Shown piece by piece: positions 10,452 through 22,692 of a stretch of DNA of 64,000 nucleotides. The stretch's first letter is position 1. Every line of letters begins with the position of its first letter. The DNA is taken from NCBI GenBank assembly GCA_039654915.1, contig CM077595.1, forward strand, positions 50,995,501 through 51,059,500, written 5' to 3'. A program made the position numbers and the translations under genes. The stretch comes from Aquilaria yunnanensis. Lineage: Eukaryota > Streptophyta > Magnoliopsida > Malvales > Thymelaeaceae. The notes under the pieces are model-generated. The model did no database searches, was not told the DNA's origin, and worked only from the letters and a program-made list of their open reading frames with translations.

Positions 10452-13400
10452 ATGGCACAAAACACATCGACACTTTCGTTGCGATCGATCCTTGAGAAGG
10501 AAAAACTGAATGGGACCAACTTTCTCAAATGGTACCGAAACTTGAGGATAGTCCTCAAACAAGAGAGAAAGGCATATGTCCTAGAGCAGCCCATTCCGAA
10601 TGAGCCTGCTGCCACTGCTCCAAGAGCTGAAAGGGATGCTCACAAGAGGCATTCTGATGATGCTTTGGATGTTGCATGCCTCATGCTTATTACCATGGAA
10701 TCTGAGCTTCAGAAGCAACATGAGAACATGGGGGCGTTCGATATGATCGAACATCTCAAAATGCTTTTCCAAGAGCAAGCTAGGCATGAGAGGTTTGAGA
10801 CCTCTAAGGCATTGTTTCAGTGCAAGATGTCTGAGGGAAGTCCCGTGGGTCCTCATGTGCTCAAGATGATTGGGTACATTGAGAATCTTGAGAATTTGGG
10901 ATTTGCTCTTCAGAAAGAGTTGGCTATTGATGTAGTCTTGCAATCGTTGCCTGAAAGCTACAGTCAGTTTGTCATGAACTATAACATGAACGACCTTGAC
11001 AAGTCCCTCCCTGAATTGCTCAACATGTTGAGAACTGCTGAGCAAAACCTTAAGAAGGCTAAGCCCATTTTGATGGTTCAAAAGGGCAAGGGAAAAGGAA
11101 AAGCCAACAAGAAGAAGGATAAAGCTAATGGAAAGTCCAATGCTAGTTCTTCTTCAGCTGCACTGAAACCAAAGGGTGGTGTGGCAAAGGAAGGGGAGTG
11201 CTTCCATTGTAAGCAACCTGGACACTGGAAGCGCAACTGTAAGCTCTATCTTGAAGAACTTGCTAAGGAAAAGGGAAGTAAGACTTCCACTTCAGGTATT
11301 TTTGTTATAGAGGCTAACTTTTCTACTTCCTCATCTTGGGTATTGGATACTGGATGTGGATCTCACATTTGTACAAATGTGCAGGATCTAAGTAGAAGTA
11401 GAAGATTGGCCCGAGGTGAAGTGGACCTACGTGTTGGAAATGGAGCAAGGGTTGCTGCCTTAGCCGTAGGGACTTATGTTCTCACTTTACCTAGTGGATT
11501 AGTTTTAGAATTAGACAATTGCTACTTTGTGCCTACTATTAGTAGAAATTTGATTTCTGTTTCTTGTTTGGACAAGAAAGGTTTTTCATTTATAATAAAG
11601 GACAAATGTTGTTCTATTTATTTGAATGAAATCTTTTATGGTAGTGCTCAACTTAGCAATGGGTTGTATGTTCTAGACCTTGAAGATCCAATCTATAATG
11701 TGAATCCCAAGAAGGTCAGATTAAATGATTCAAACTCGACCTATCTCTGGCACTATCGCTTGGGCCATATAAATGAGACCCGCATATCCAAGCTCCATAA
11801 GGATGGACTCTTGGACTCATTTGATTTTGAATCATATGAGACATGTGAGTCATGTTTGTTGGGCAAGATGACCAAAGCCCCATTCACAGGGCAAAGTGAA
11901 AGGGCTAATGACTTACTAGGACTCATACATAGTGATGTATGTGGCCCTATGTCTACACAAGCTAGAGGAGGTTTCCAATACTTCATTACTTTCACTGATG
12001 ACTTCAGCAGATATGGCTATGTGTATCTTATGAGACACAAGTCAGAATCCTTTGAAAAGTTCAAAGAATTCAAGAATGAAGTAGAGAATCAACTCGGGAA
12101 GAGTATCAAAGTGCTTCGATCAGATCGAGGTGGAGAGTACTTGGATCGAGAATTCCTTGACTATTTGAAGGAGTGTGGTATAATATCACAACTCACTCCA
12201 CCAGGTACACCTCAATGGAATGGTGTTTCTGAAAGGAGAAATCGAACTCTGTTAGACATGGTTCACTCCATGATGAGTCAAGCAGACCTTCCAAACTCCT
12301 TTTGGGGACATGCTCTAGAGACAGCCACTTTTACACTAAACTGAGTTCCATCTAAATCGGTTCAAAAGACACCATATGAGATATGGAGTGGGAGGCGTCC
12401 CAATTTTTCTTTTATGAAGATTTGGGGCTATGACGCTTATGTAAGACGTCAATCCTCTAACAAACTAGGTCCCAAATCTCAAAAATGTCTTTTTGTTGGG
12501 TATCCCAAAGAAACAAAGGGTTACTATTTCTACAATCCCTCTGAGCAAAAAGTGTTTGTTGCTCGAACTGGTGTCTTTTTGGAGAAAGAGTTTATCTCGA
12601 AAGGAACTAAAAGAGTTTATCTCGAAAGGAACTAGTGGGAGGAAAGTAGAACTTGAAGAAATTCAAGAACAACAAGGAGACATCGAACCTGAAATGGAAC
12701 CTGAACAGACACCACAAGATGTTGTGGTTCAAGAGTCTGTTCCTGTAGCACAGAGCCCACGTAGGACTGGTAGGATTCGGCTAGAGCCCGAGAGATATGG
12801 ATTTCTTGTGACTCACACCGGTGATGTGATGCTCATGGATCAATATGAGCCCACAACCTACCAACAAGCTATGTCGGGGCCTGACTCTGAGAAGTGGCTA
12901 GTGGCCATGAAATCTGAGATGGAATCCATGTATGAAAACCAAGTATGGACTTTGGTTGACCCACCTGAAGGGGTAAAACCCATAGGGTGCAAATGGGTTT
13001 TCAAGAAGAAAACTGACATGGATGGTAATGTGATTACCTTTAAGGGACGATTGGTCGCAAAAGGTTTGAAGCAAATTCATGGTATTGACTATGATGAAAC
13101 TTTTTCACCAGTTGCTATGCTTAAATCCATCCGAATTTTGTTTGCTATTGCTGCACACTATGATTATGAGATATGGCAAATGGATGTCAAAACTGCATTC
13201 CTAAATGGAAAGCTACTTGAGGATGTGTACATGACACAACCTGAGGGTTTTGTCACTCCTGGGAATGCCAATAAAGTGTGCAAATTGCAAAGGTCCATTT
13301 ATGGACTGAAGCAAGCTTCTCGAAGTTGGAATCTTCATTTTGATGATGCAATCAAAGAGTTTGGTTTTATCAAAAATGAAGATGAACCTTGTGTCTACAA

Positions 13401-14421
13401 GAAGGTTAGTGGGAGCGCTATTGTCTTCTTGGTGTTGTATGTAGATGACATACTACTCATCGGGAATGGCATTCCTGAGCTACAGTCTGTGAAGACTTGG
13501 CTAGGGAAATGCTTCTCTATGAAGGACTTGGGTGAAGTAGCCTATGTGTTAGGCATCAGGATCTATAGAGATAGATCTAGAATGCTTCTTGGCCTAAGTC
13601 AAAGTACATATATTGACAAGGTGCTAAAGAGGTTTAGCATGCAAGATTCCAAGAAAGGATTCTTGCCCATGTCACTTGGTATCACTCTTTCTAGATCTCA
13701 GTGTCCGAGTACAACCGAGGAGAGAGAGCGCATGAGTAAGATTCCATATGCCTCAACAATTGGATCTATCATGCATGCCATGATATCTACTCGTCCCGAT
13801 GTCTCATATGCTTTGAGCATGACGAGTAGGTACCAATCGAACCCCGGTGAAAGTCACTGGACAGCTGTTAAGAACATCCTTAAGTACTTACGAAGGACTA
13901 AGGATGCATTCTTGGTCTTTGGAGGTGAAGATCAGCTAGTTGTAAGGGGTTACACCGATGCAAGCTTCCAATCCGATAAGGATGATTTTAGATCGCAATC
14001 TGGTTATGTGTTTTGTATTGGTGGTGCTGCTGTAAGCTGGAAGAGTTCAAAGCAAGAGACAGTAGCTGACTCTACAACAGAATCTGAGTACATTGCCGCC
14101 TCTGATGCTGCGAAGGAGGCAGTTTGGATCAAGAAGTTCATCACTGAACTTGAAGTGGTTCCAAGCATTGTTGACCCGATAGAGCTCTATTGTGACAACA
14201 ATGGAGCAATCGCACAGGCTAAGGAACCTCGATCTCACCAGCGATCCAAACACATACTTCGACGCTGTCATCTCATCAGGGAGATCATCGAGAGGGGTGA
14301 TGTAAGGATATGCAGGACTTCGACAGACAGCAACATTGCTGATCCACTGACAAAGCCCCTTACGCAGCAGAAGCATGGTAGCCATTCTAGGTCCATCGGT
14401 ATTAGATACATGGATGATTAG
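10452..14421 (+). pseudogene. Copia-A gag-pol, inactivated
   Basis: Polyprotein of a Ty1/copia element, nearly identical to the intact copy at 22687-26658. Domains in order are gag, a CCHC zinc knuckle near residue 250, protease with DTG near residue 299, integrase (HHCC then D,D,E), RT with YVDD at about 13438, and RNase H. It has three breaks. The first is a TGA at 12342-12344 where the other copy has CGA. The second is a 25-bp tandem duplication at about 12585-12633 that shifts the frame. The third is TAG at 14419-14421 replacing a Trp codon, ending it 5 residues early. A full-length product cannot be made. The first 630 codons (gag, protease, most of integrase) remain open, so gag could still be supplied if a promoter were present, but the 5' LTR is gone. 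Confidence 0.93.
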
Positions 14422-14431
14422 CTTTTAGTGC

Positions 14432-14442
14432 AAGTGGGAGAT
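14432..14442 (+). other. Polypurine tract of Copia-A element 1
   Basis: AGTGGGAGAT directly before the LTR start TGTTAG; primes plus-strand DNA synthesis in this class of element. Confidence 0.8.
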
Positions 14443-15858
14443 TGTTAGTATTGTGCCCAAAAAGCCAATCATGAGATGATTGTATTTTTGCACATTGAGT
14501 CATGATATTTTATTGAGGCATTAATCCAGCAATTTTGTTTGTTGTTTTGTTTCTGCGTAACGTAATAAACATAATTGTAACCCTAGAATAATGATATTCT
14601 TAAACATCCCTAGTCTAGTATTATTATGGAGCGGGTTGCAATAAAACATAATGACTAGCATATGTGGAGACTAATATGAGATATGTAGTCTACATATGGG
14701 TACAAGTTGGAGAACTTGTGTACTGGACCGACCCACCATGAGAACACTTCATGGATCGTTATATGAGTGTCATAAGTGATTCTCATAGTGATCATGGTAT
14801 ATGTAGTCCTTCGACCTAAGATCAGCAAGGTTCCCTACATGTGAGTCACATACTTTGATACTTTCCTTTGTTGCTCGTAACTGAGTGAACTTGAAGGAGG
14901 TCATTGGGTATGTCACATATCATGCGGAGGGATTTGTATGATCAAGATGGGATTTGTCCCTCCTATGTAACGGGAGTGATATCTTTGGGCCCCTTGATAG
15001 AGTGAGACTTAGAAAGTGCATGGCCATGCTCCGATGAGTTGATATATGATATCAATGTCGTCAGTTTAAGTTGGTCTACTCGGTAATCAAGAAACCAAAG
15101 ATTGGGCTATACGAGAGTGACACATTCAATGTCTTGTGCTTAGTCTTGATATCTTGGACAAAGGGACAATGGCATATATCGGTGATGATCATAAAGGTTT
15201 AGTCGATTCACCGACAATCTTGTCACTTGGGTAGCAATGATGTGTTGCTAGACACCGCTGATTGCTTATGATCATAAATGTGATTTATGATCATTCCCAA
15301 CATGGCAAGAGCCTATTGGGTCGCACACATAGAGCTATTTGGATCATTAGAGTGCATGGGCTAATTATTTGGGTTATGGTTTCACTTTAATTTCGTATTA
15401 ATAATGGGCCAAGGAGTTGAGCCATTATTAAGCCCGAAATTAAATCCTAATTGGATTAGGGTTTTGAAACCCATTAGGCCTGGAAGTTGAGTCTCACTAT
15501 AAATACAACTTTTAAGTGAGAAATTCGTAGGTCTCCTTGCCCTAGCCTCCCAAAAGGACAGCCGCACTCTTCTCTTGCAATTCCTTGGAGGACGCAAGCT
15601 AGCACTGCGAGCGCAAGAGAAACGCATCTGCCGGGACGTGGTGGAAGCGTGGTGATCCCGAGAGGCTCGTGTGGATACCATAGAGAGCCTGAACACGTCA
15701 ACTGTTCAGGTTTTGTGATTCGACTCTACAGTTGAGTGAGAGATCTCAACCGAAAATTAGGTATGAAATTTTTGAACACCCGGTTTACCCCGTTTCACTT
15801 GGATCCTGGAGGGTTTCGGTTAAATTCCGTTGCGCTGTTTGGCTCCCGAAACCCAACA
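14443..15858 (+). mobile_element. 3' LTR of Copia-A element 1
   Basis: TGTTAG to CCCAACA, 1416 bp, the same length as the 3' LTR of element 2. TATA box TATAAATA at 15498-15505. Its last 120 bases read open into the interrupted Tat-C pol frame, which makes an artificial fused frame starting at 15736; that fusion is not a gene. Confidence 0.93.
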
Positions 15859-18800
15859 GATGGATCAAATACTGACGTCCTATTCTCGCATTTACTGCCG
15901 AATTTGGACATCTCCAGCAGCGAGCTCAAGCCTGTCACCTCGCCCACCATCGGGGTTGGACTGTCCGAACTCCCTGTTCTCGGATGGATCGACCCCCCCC
16001 TGATGATAAAAGGAACTTCGGTCAACGGAACAGCTGAGTTGTATGCCTCCACAATGGCGAGATTTATCGTCATGGACATTCCTTCTTCGTACAACGCCAT
16101 CCTTGGAAGGCAGACACAGGGAAACTTGCACATTCCCCCTGATGTGAAGTACTTGACTGTCACATTCGCCACCAATGATGGGGATGCAGAGGTCTTCATA
16201 GATCAAGCCGAGGTAAGGAAGGTGTTTGTGAAAGCACGAAAAGCTCCGGCAAATAACCTCGCACAAACAATAGAGGCAAAGGAACCAGAGAAGAGCAAAG
16301 AAGGAGAACCCCGAAGAGCGGAAATAGAAACAGTGGAACTTGTCCGAGGACAATCTACCCGAATAGGGAAGAACTTGTCCGAATGTGACAAGAAAAACCT
16401 TGTATCTTTTCTACTGGGAAATAAAGATCTCTTTACCTACTCACCGAAAGACATGCCAGGTGTGCACCCTGGCATAATACAGCATAGCCTCAAAGTAAGC
16501 CCGGAAGCAAAGCCTATCCGGCAAAAGAAACGAAGCATCTCAGCCCATAAGAGTAACTTTGTGAAAACCGAAGTCCAACGCCTGTTGGACGCTGAAGTCA
16601 TCAGGGAGGTCAAATACCCCGAATGGTTAAGCAACGTGGTGATTGCCACAAAAGAAGGCAGCAGCAAACTCCGGATGTGCATTGACTTCAGAAATTTGAA
16701 CGATTCTTGCCCGAAAGACTCATACCCTCTTCCACCAATAGACCAACTGGTAGACTCAATTGCCGAATACGGGCTCCTGAGTTTCCTAGACGCCTTCATC
16801 ACCGAGGGAGGAACATACTGCTACGTCAGGATGCCCTTCGGGCTTAAAAATGCAGGAGCCACCTACCAAAGGTTGATGAACAAGGTCTTTAAGGACCAAA
16901 TGGGGAAAAACATGGAGGTGTATGTTGACGATATGATAGTCAAAAGCAAGCTCCCTCGCAACCACGTTGCAGATCTAGAGGAAACCTTCCAAAAGCTCAG
17001 AGCCTTCAGGATTCGTCTCAATCCTGAAAAATGCATGTTCAGGGTGACCTCGGGAAAGTTCCTTGGGTACATGGTATCCGAAAGAGGCATCGATGCTAAC
17101 CCCAAAAAAATTAAGGCTCTGCTCGAGTTCCGAACTCCTGCCACAGTAAAAGACGTGCAGAGACTCACCGGAAGAATAACCTCTCTTAGCAGGTTCATTT
17201 CCAGGTACGGAGATAGGTGTCGGCCTTTCTTCAAAGTCCTCACTAAGGTAGCAAAAAAGGAAGGTAACCTCGGAAGGGATGATCACCCTTGGGATCAAGA
17301 CTGCCAAAAAGACTGGGAAGAACTCAAAATCTACCTGGCCAGCCTGGCGACTCTGCGACAACCTCGCGAGGGAGAGCCCCTCGTGTTATACCTCGCCGTC
17401 ACGGAAAAAGCTGTGAGCTCGGTCTTCGTGAAAGAAGAAGGGCCAAAACAATGGCTGGTCTACTATGTAAGCAAATCCCTGCATGGCGCTGAAGTTAGGT
17501 ACCCTCTGCTGCAAAAAGCTATATATGCCTTGGTACTTGCAGGGAGAAGGCTGCGACCATACTTTCAGGCTCACCCCATCATCGTCCGATGTAGCTTGCC
17601 ACTACGGGACGTTATGAGGAAAGTGGATCATTCGGGAAGGCTCTCCAAGTGGTGTATAGAGCTTGGCAAACACGATATCACTTATGAACCTCGGAAGGCC
17701 ATAAAAGCTCAAGCACTGGCAGAATTCATTGCCGAAATACCCAGCACTGAGGACAGTCATCCGGATCTGAACGAAGGTGAGCCAGAATGGACCTTACATG
17801 TTGACGGAGCCTCAGGGTCCGAGCACCAGGGAGCTGGGGTAATTATCAGAGGCCCCGAAGGCCTAGAGGTAATGAAGGCTATCAAGTTTACCTTCAACGT
17901 CACTAACAATGTGGCTGAGTATGAGGCCGTCATAGCGGGATTACGATTGGCCAGAAAAATTGGCGTGAGAAACTTAAAGGCTTACAGCGATTCCCAGCTA
18001 GAAGTTCGACAGACGGCAGGAGACTATGGGGCGAAGGACCTAACCTTGGCAAAATACCACGAGTTGGTAGCAAAACTCATTCAAGAGTTTGACACCGTAC
18101 GGATCAAAAACGTACCTCAGCGGAAAAACACCGAGGCAGACTGCTTGGCGAAGTCAAAAACCTACACCGAGGTGCTAGACCATCCGAGCATCTCAGTACT
18201 GAGCATATCGACCTCGGGAAAAGGCTGGAGGGATCCAATAAAAAGGTACCTCGCGGAAAATGTGCTCCACGAAGACCCCGGTGACGCTGTAAAACTGCGA
18301 AGGCGCTCCGGTCGTTTCTTTCTGATCGGTGAAGAACTATACCCACAGGGATACACGAATCCACTGCAAAGATGTGTGAACGAAGAGGATACTGAAATAA
18401 TCCTTGAAGAAGTCCACGAAGGCATGTGTGGTTCACACATTGGAACCGATGCCCTGGCGGCAGTGATACTTCTCCAAGGATACTTCTGGCCTACCCTGAG
18501 AAAGGATGCAAGGCAGTTCGTCCGGAAATGTGGTAGTTGCCAGAAACACGCGAACATCCAGAGGGCACCCTCGGAAATGGTAACTTCGGCTGACTATCCC
18601 TGGCCCTTCGCAGTCTGGAGTATAGACCTTATTGGGCCACTCCCCTCAGCGCCCGGAAGCATGAAATTCTGCGTGGTAGCGGTAGACTATTTCTCCAAAT
18701 GGGTCGAGGCAGAACCACTAGTAACTATCTCGGCAAAAGAAGTGCATAAGTTTGTATGGAAGAACATTGTATGCAGATTCGGCATACCGAGGGTACTAGT

Positions 18801-19461
18801 GGCTGATAATGGATCCCAATTCATAGACAAAGGATTCTAGGAATTTATCAGCAACCTCGGAATAAAGATGCACTTTGCCCCAGTAGCTCACCCCCAAAGC
18901 AACGGGTAGGTGGAAGTATCTAACAGGACCATAAAAGATGGCCTGAAGAAGAGACTGGGGGAAGCAAAAGGGAAATGGCCAGGAGAACTCCAAAGCGTGT
19001 TATGGAGTTACCGAACAACGCCCCGAAGAGCCACAGGGGAGACTCCCTTCTCACTCGTCTTCGGAACAGAGGCCATCATCCCTATCGAGATAGTTAGACC
19101 ATCAGTACGGGTGCAAGTATTTGATGAAGGTGGAAACGACCTCGGCCTAAGAATGAAGCTCGACCTCGTCGGCGAACACAGAGAAATAGCTGAGCTGAGA
19201 AGAAAAGCTTTCCAGCAAAGAGTGGCCGCGGCTATAAATTTACGAGCCAGGCCAAAAGAAATCAAAAAAGGGGACCTCGTTCTCCGAAAGGCTGACTTTG
19301 CACCCCGAAAGCCATCTCACGGGGTACTTCGCGCGAACTGGGAAGGACCTTATCTGGTTCTTGCCGAAGTACGAAAAGGCGTGTACAAACTTGGCGACAC
19401 CGAAGGCGTAGAATTGAAAAACACTTGGCACTCATATGCCCTGAAGAAATTCTACGCTTAA
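15859..19461 (+). pseudogene. Tat-C copy C1 pol: PR-RT-RNaseH-aRH-IN, broken
   Basis: Replication enzymes of a Ty3/Tat retrotransposon. The fragment opens inside the protease active site (DGSNTDVLFSH). RT follows at about 16600-17100 with YVDDMIVKSK at 16921, then RNase H, then a second RNase H with HVDGASGSEH near 17800, the mark of plant Tat lineages. Integrase from about 18400 has a His/Cys finger ending CGSCQKH, WSIDLIGPLP, ADNGSQF, and VEVSNRTIK with the catalytic Glu. Defects are an in-frame loss of 17 residues in RT after FLDAF (near 16798), compared with C2, and TAG stops at 18838-18840 and 18907-18909, both CAG-to-TAG. The normal end, LKKFYA, is at 19461. Not functional. Confidence 0.92.
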
Positions 19462-19962
19462 GATGGAGCGGAAGGATTGTGTTGTGCAAAAAATATCCTA
19501 AGTACAGAATGTGCTTGAGAAAAAATTCTTAAGTGTACAAAATGGTGCAAGACAGAATTCCGCGAAGGTGTTCGCCATAAAAAAGCGCAGATGTGATTTT
19601 CTGAAGTCCCTTGAGCCATCATGCTCGGGAAAATGGAAAACAAAAATTTAGCAAAAGTAGTCGCCGCAAAAAGCGCAGATGTGATTTTCCGAAGTCCCTT
19701 GAGCCATCATGCTCGGGAAAGTGGGAAACAAAAATCTTGCGAAAATACTCGTCGAAAAAAGTGGATAATAAATTTTGGTGATTGCAGGTTTCCCGAAGTC
19801 TCTTGAGCGAACTTGTTCGGGACAATGAAAATGCAAAATCTTGCAAAAAGACTTAGCCAAAAAATATATATTCATTGAGAATGATCAGGCTTACAAAGAA
19901 GAAGTGCCCGAAGAAGGAACACAAAAACGAAGAGGAAAAATGGAAAAGGCCCCTAAAACAGC
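19462..19962 (+). repeat. Spacer between C1 pol and antisense gene with a dispersed 33-bp repeat
   Basis: Non-coding. Three copies of a motif of the form GAAGTCCCTTGAGC...GCTCGGGA occur at 19598-19630, 19685-19718 and 19789-19822. The same motif in reverse occurs six times in the matching spacer of C2 (59423-59823). Each copy can pair GAGC with GCTC around a 5-6 base loop. The segment is the 3' untranslated part of the Tat-C genomic RNA. Confidence 0.75.
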
Positions 19963-21271
19963 CTAAGGGTTCTCGGCGTCCCGAGAGCCACCAGCCTCTG
20001 TGCCCTTTTCCACCACCTTCGGCACCGGAATTGTGGAAGGCAGGTTCAGGTGCTCGATTTTGGACCAGGACCACTGAGGCCCCTCGGGAATGTTGAGAGC
20101 TTCCAAAAAAGAGAGGTCCAGACCTGGGAACATCTCAAGGACTTGGTGCCGAGCAAGGCAGAATCCGTCTTGGAAGGCGACCTTGGTCATTTGGTCGGAT
20201 TTGTCCTTCTCAACCTCAAGGTCCTCGAGCTCGTCCTTCAAGTTTGCAACCTCCTTCTTCAGCGCCTTCACCCTCTTCTTCACATCGGGCTCTTTCTTCA
20301 AAGACTGGACCTCGGCTTCGAGAGCCTTATTCTCACTCACCAACGACCGAATGAGATTGTCAGAATCTGACTTATCTTTGAGAAGGTCTTGATTGGCAGC
20401 AAGCATCCTTTTCACCTGATCGCCAAGGTCAGCAATCTTCAGAGAGGAGTTCTTCTCAAGATCTTCCTTCTCCTTCCGGAACTCCTCCCGAAGGGCAGCA
20501 ACTTCTTTCTTTGCAACATCTGACAGCTGCTGGTTCTTGGCGATCAATGCCGAGTGCGTGACCTTCGCTTTCTCTAAGGTCTCTAAGGCCGAAGCTAGGA
20601 ACGCTGCCTGCCTGGCTACCCGAACTCGGAGAAAGCCGGCGTACCCCAGCAGCTGCAAAAAGATGAACGCAAGGTCAGTAAGAGCCAAGCACTTAGGAAA
20701 AATTGAAGGGAAAAAGGTGTGAAGAACATACCTGAGCAGCATGCTCGGTGACTTTCGCGGCAAGGCTATCATCGTCCGGATTGGCCGCCGCAATAGCCTT
20801 GAAGGAGGCCTCTGTAAGCACCCCCTTCGAAATCTGTTTCGCCATTTCAGGACAGTCTTCGGAGTACAAGTTCATGTCCTACTGAATGTCCAGAAAGGCT
20901 CTTTTGGTATCTTCCCTTGCGGGACTTTGGCATCGTGAAGGGCCCGCGCCTTCGCGTGTTCGGCCGCCCAGTTCGGGGTAAGCAACTCCCCTACATGGCG
21001 AAAATGAGAAGCAGGTCAGAGACAAAAGAAAATTCAGAAAAACAAAAGAGCCATACTTGTTCTGAAAACAACGAACTTGGCGGTACTTCGACCACGACGT
21101 CCTCGGAGTCCTGAGACTCCTCGGTTGAAATCGCCTTTCCCTTCTTCTTGCGCCGCTCCTCGGCAGAAGGAGCCTCTGCCACGGCCTCCAGAAGGGCTCT
21201 GGGGAGGGACGTCGGCGGAAGGAACCTCGGCAGCGGCAGGGACCTCGGCAGAAGCCTCGGTCGGTGGAATC

Positions 21272-21276
21272 TCGGC
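21272..21276. other. Target-site duplication TCGGC, left copy
   Basis: TCGGC here is repeated at 29569-29573 and brackets Copia-A element 2. Confidence 0.92.
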
Positions 21277-22692
21277 TGTTGGGTTTCAGGAGCCAAACAG
21301 CGCAGCGGAATTTAACCGAAACCCTCCAGGATCCAAGTGAAACGGGGTAAACCGGGTGTTCGAAAATTTCATACCTAATTTTCGGTTGAGATCTCTCACT
21401 CAACTGTAGAGTCGAATCACAAAACCTGAACAGTTGACGTGTTCAGGCTCTCTATGGTATCCACACGAGCCTCTCGGGATCACCACGCTTCCACCACGTC
21501 CCGGCAGATGCGTTTCTCTTGCGCTCGCAGTGCTAGCTTGCGTCCTCCAAGGAATTGCAAGAGAAGAGTGCGGCTGTCCTTTTGGGAGGCTAGGGCAAGG
21601 AGACCTACGAATTTCTCACTTAAAAGTTGTATTTATAGTGAGACTCAACTTCCAGGCCTAATGGGTTTCAAAGCCCTAATCCAATTAGGATTTAATTTCG
21701 GGCTTAATAATGGCTCAACTCCTTGGCCCATTATTAATACGAAATTAAAGTGAAACCATAACCCAAATAATTAGCCCATGCACTCTAATGATCCAAATAG
21801 CTCTACGTGTGCGACCCAATAGGCTCTTGCCATGTTGGCAATGATCATAAATCACATTTATAATCATAAGCAATGAGCGGTGTCTAGCAACACATCATTG
21901 CTACCCAAGTGACAAGATTGTCGGTGAATCGACTAAACCTTTATGATCATCACCGATATATGCCATTGTCCCTTTGTCCAAGATATCTAGACTAAGCACG
22001 AGACATGGAATGTGTCACTCTCGTATAGCCCAATCTTTGGTTTCTTGATTACCGAGTAGACTAACTTAAACTGATGACATTGATATCATATATCAACTCA
22101 TCGGAGCATGGCCATGCATTTTCTAAGTCTCACTCTATCAAGGGGCCCAAAGATATCACTCCCGTTACATAGGAGGGACAAATCCCATCTTGATCATACA
22201 AATCCCTCCGCATGATATGTGACATACCCAATGACCTCCTTCAAGTTCACTCAGTTACGAGCAACAAAGGAAAGTATCAAAGTATGTGACTCACATGTAG
22301 GGAACCTTGATGATCATAGGTCGAAGGACTACATATACCATGATCACTATGAGAATCACTTATGACACTCATATAACGATCCATGAAGTGTTCTCATGGT
22401 GGGTCGGTCCAGTACACAAGTTCTCCAACTTGTACCCATATGTAGACTACATATCTCATATTAGTCTCCACATATGCTAGTCATTATGTATTATTGCAAC
22501 CCGCTCCACAATAATACTAGACTAGGGACATTTAAGAATATCATTATTCTAGGGTTACAATTATGTTTATTATGTTACGCAGAAACAAAACAACAAACAA
22601 AATTGCTGGATTAATGCCTCAATAAAATATCATGACTCAATGTGCAAAAATACAATCATCTCATGATTGGCTTTTTGGGCACAATACTAACA
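21277..22692 (-). mobile_element. 3' LTR of Copia-A element 2
   Basis: 1416 bp, TGTTAG at 22692 to CCCAACA at 21277 on the minus strand. The first six bases TGTTAG also encode the last Cys and the stop codon of gag-pol. Confidence 0.94.

Larger units (their letters stand above)
9172..15858 (+). mobile_element. Copia-A element 1, 5'-truncated
   Basis: Ty1/copia element lacking its 5' LTR, PBS and the first 150 or so bases of leader. From CACAAATTGGTTAATG onward the leader (9172-10451) matches that of element 2. Gag-pol is 10452-14421 and the 3' LTR 14443-15858. It sits in the protease gene of Tat-C copy C1, where GATGG after the 3' LTR encodes Asp-Gly of the active site. The deletion that removed its 5' end also removed the 5' half of C1. 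Confidence 0.9.

Noticed and set aside
15382..15696. Open frame of about 100 residues repeated in several copies (for example 21439-21753, 28315-28629)
   Set aside because: It occurs only because the Copia-A LTR is repeated; no domain is recognised and the frame is broken in other copies.
7723..15858. LTR at 7723-9139 and LTR at 14443-15858 as the pair of one copia element
   Set aside because: The first is flanked by its own ATATG repeats and is not followed by a PBS, and GATGG follows the second. The element has lost its own 5' LTR.
15736..15858. Open frame of 1034 codons beginning in the copia LTR and running into Tat-C pol
   Set aside because: It is a chance in-frame read-through from the LTR end into a gene fragment; the real pol part begins at 15859.
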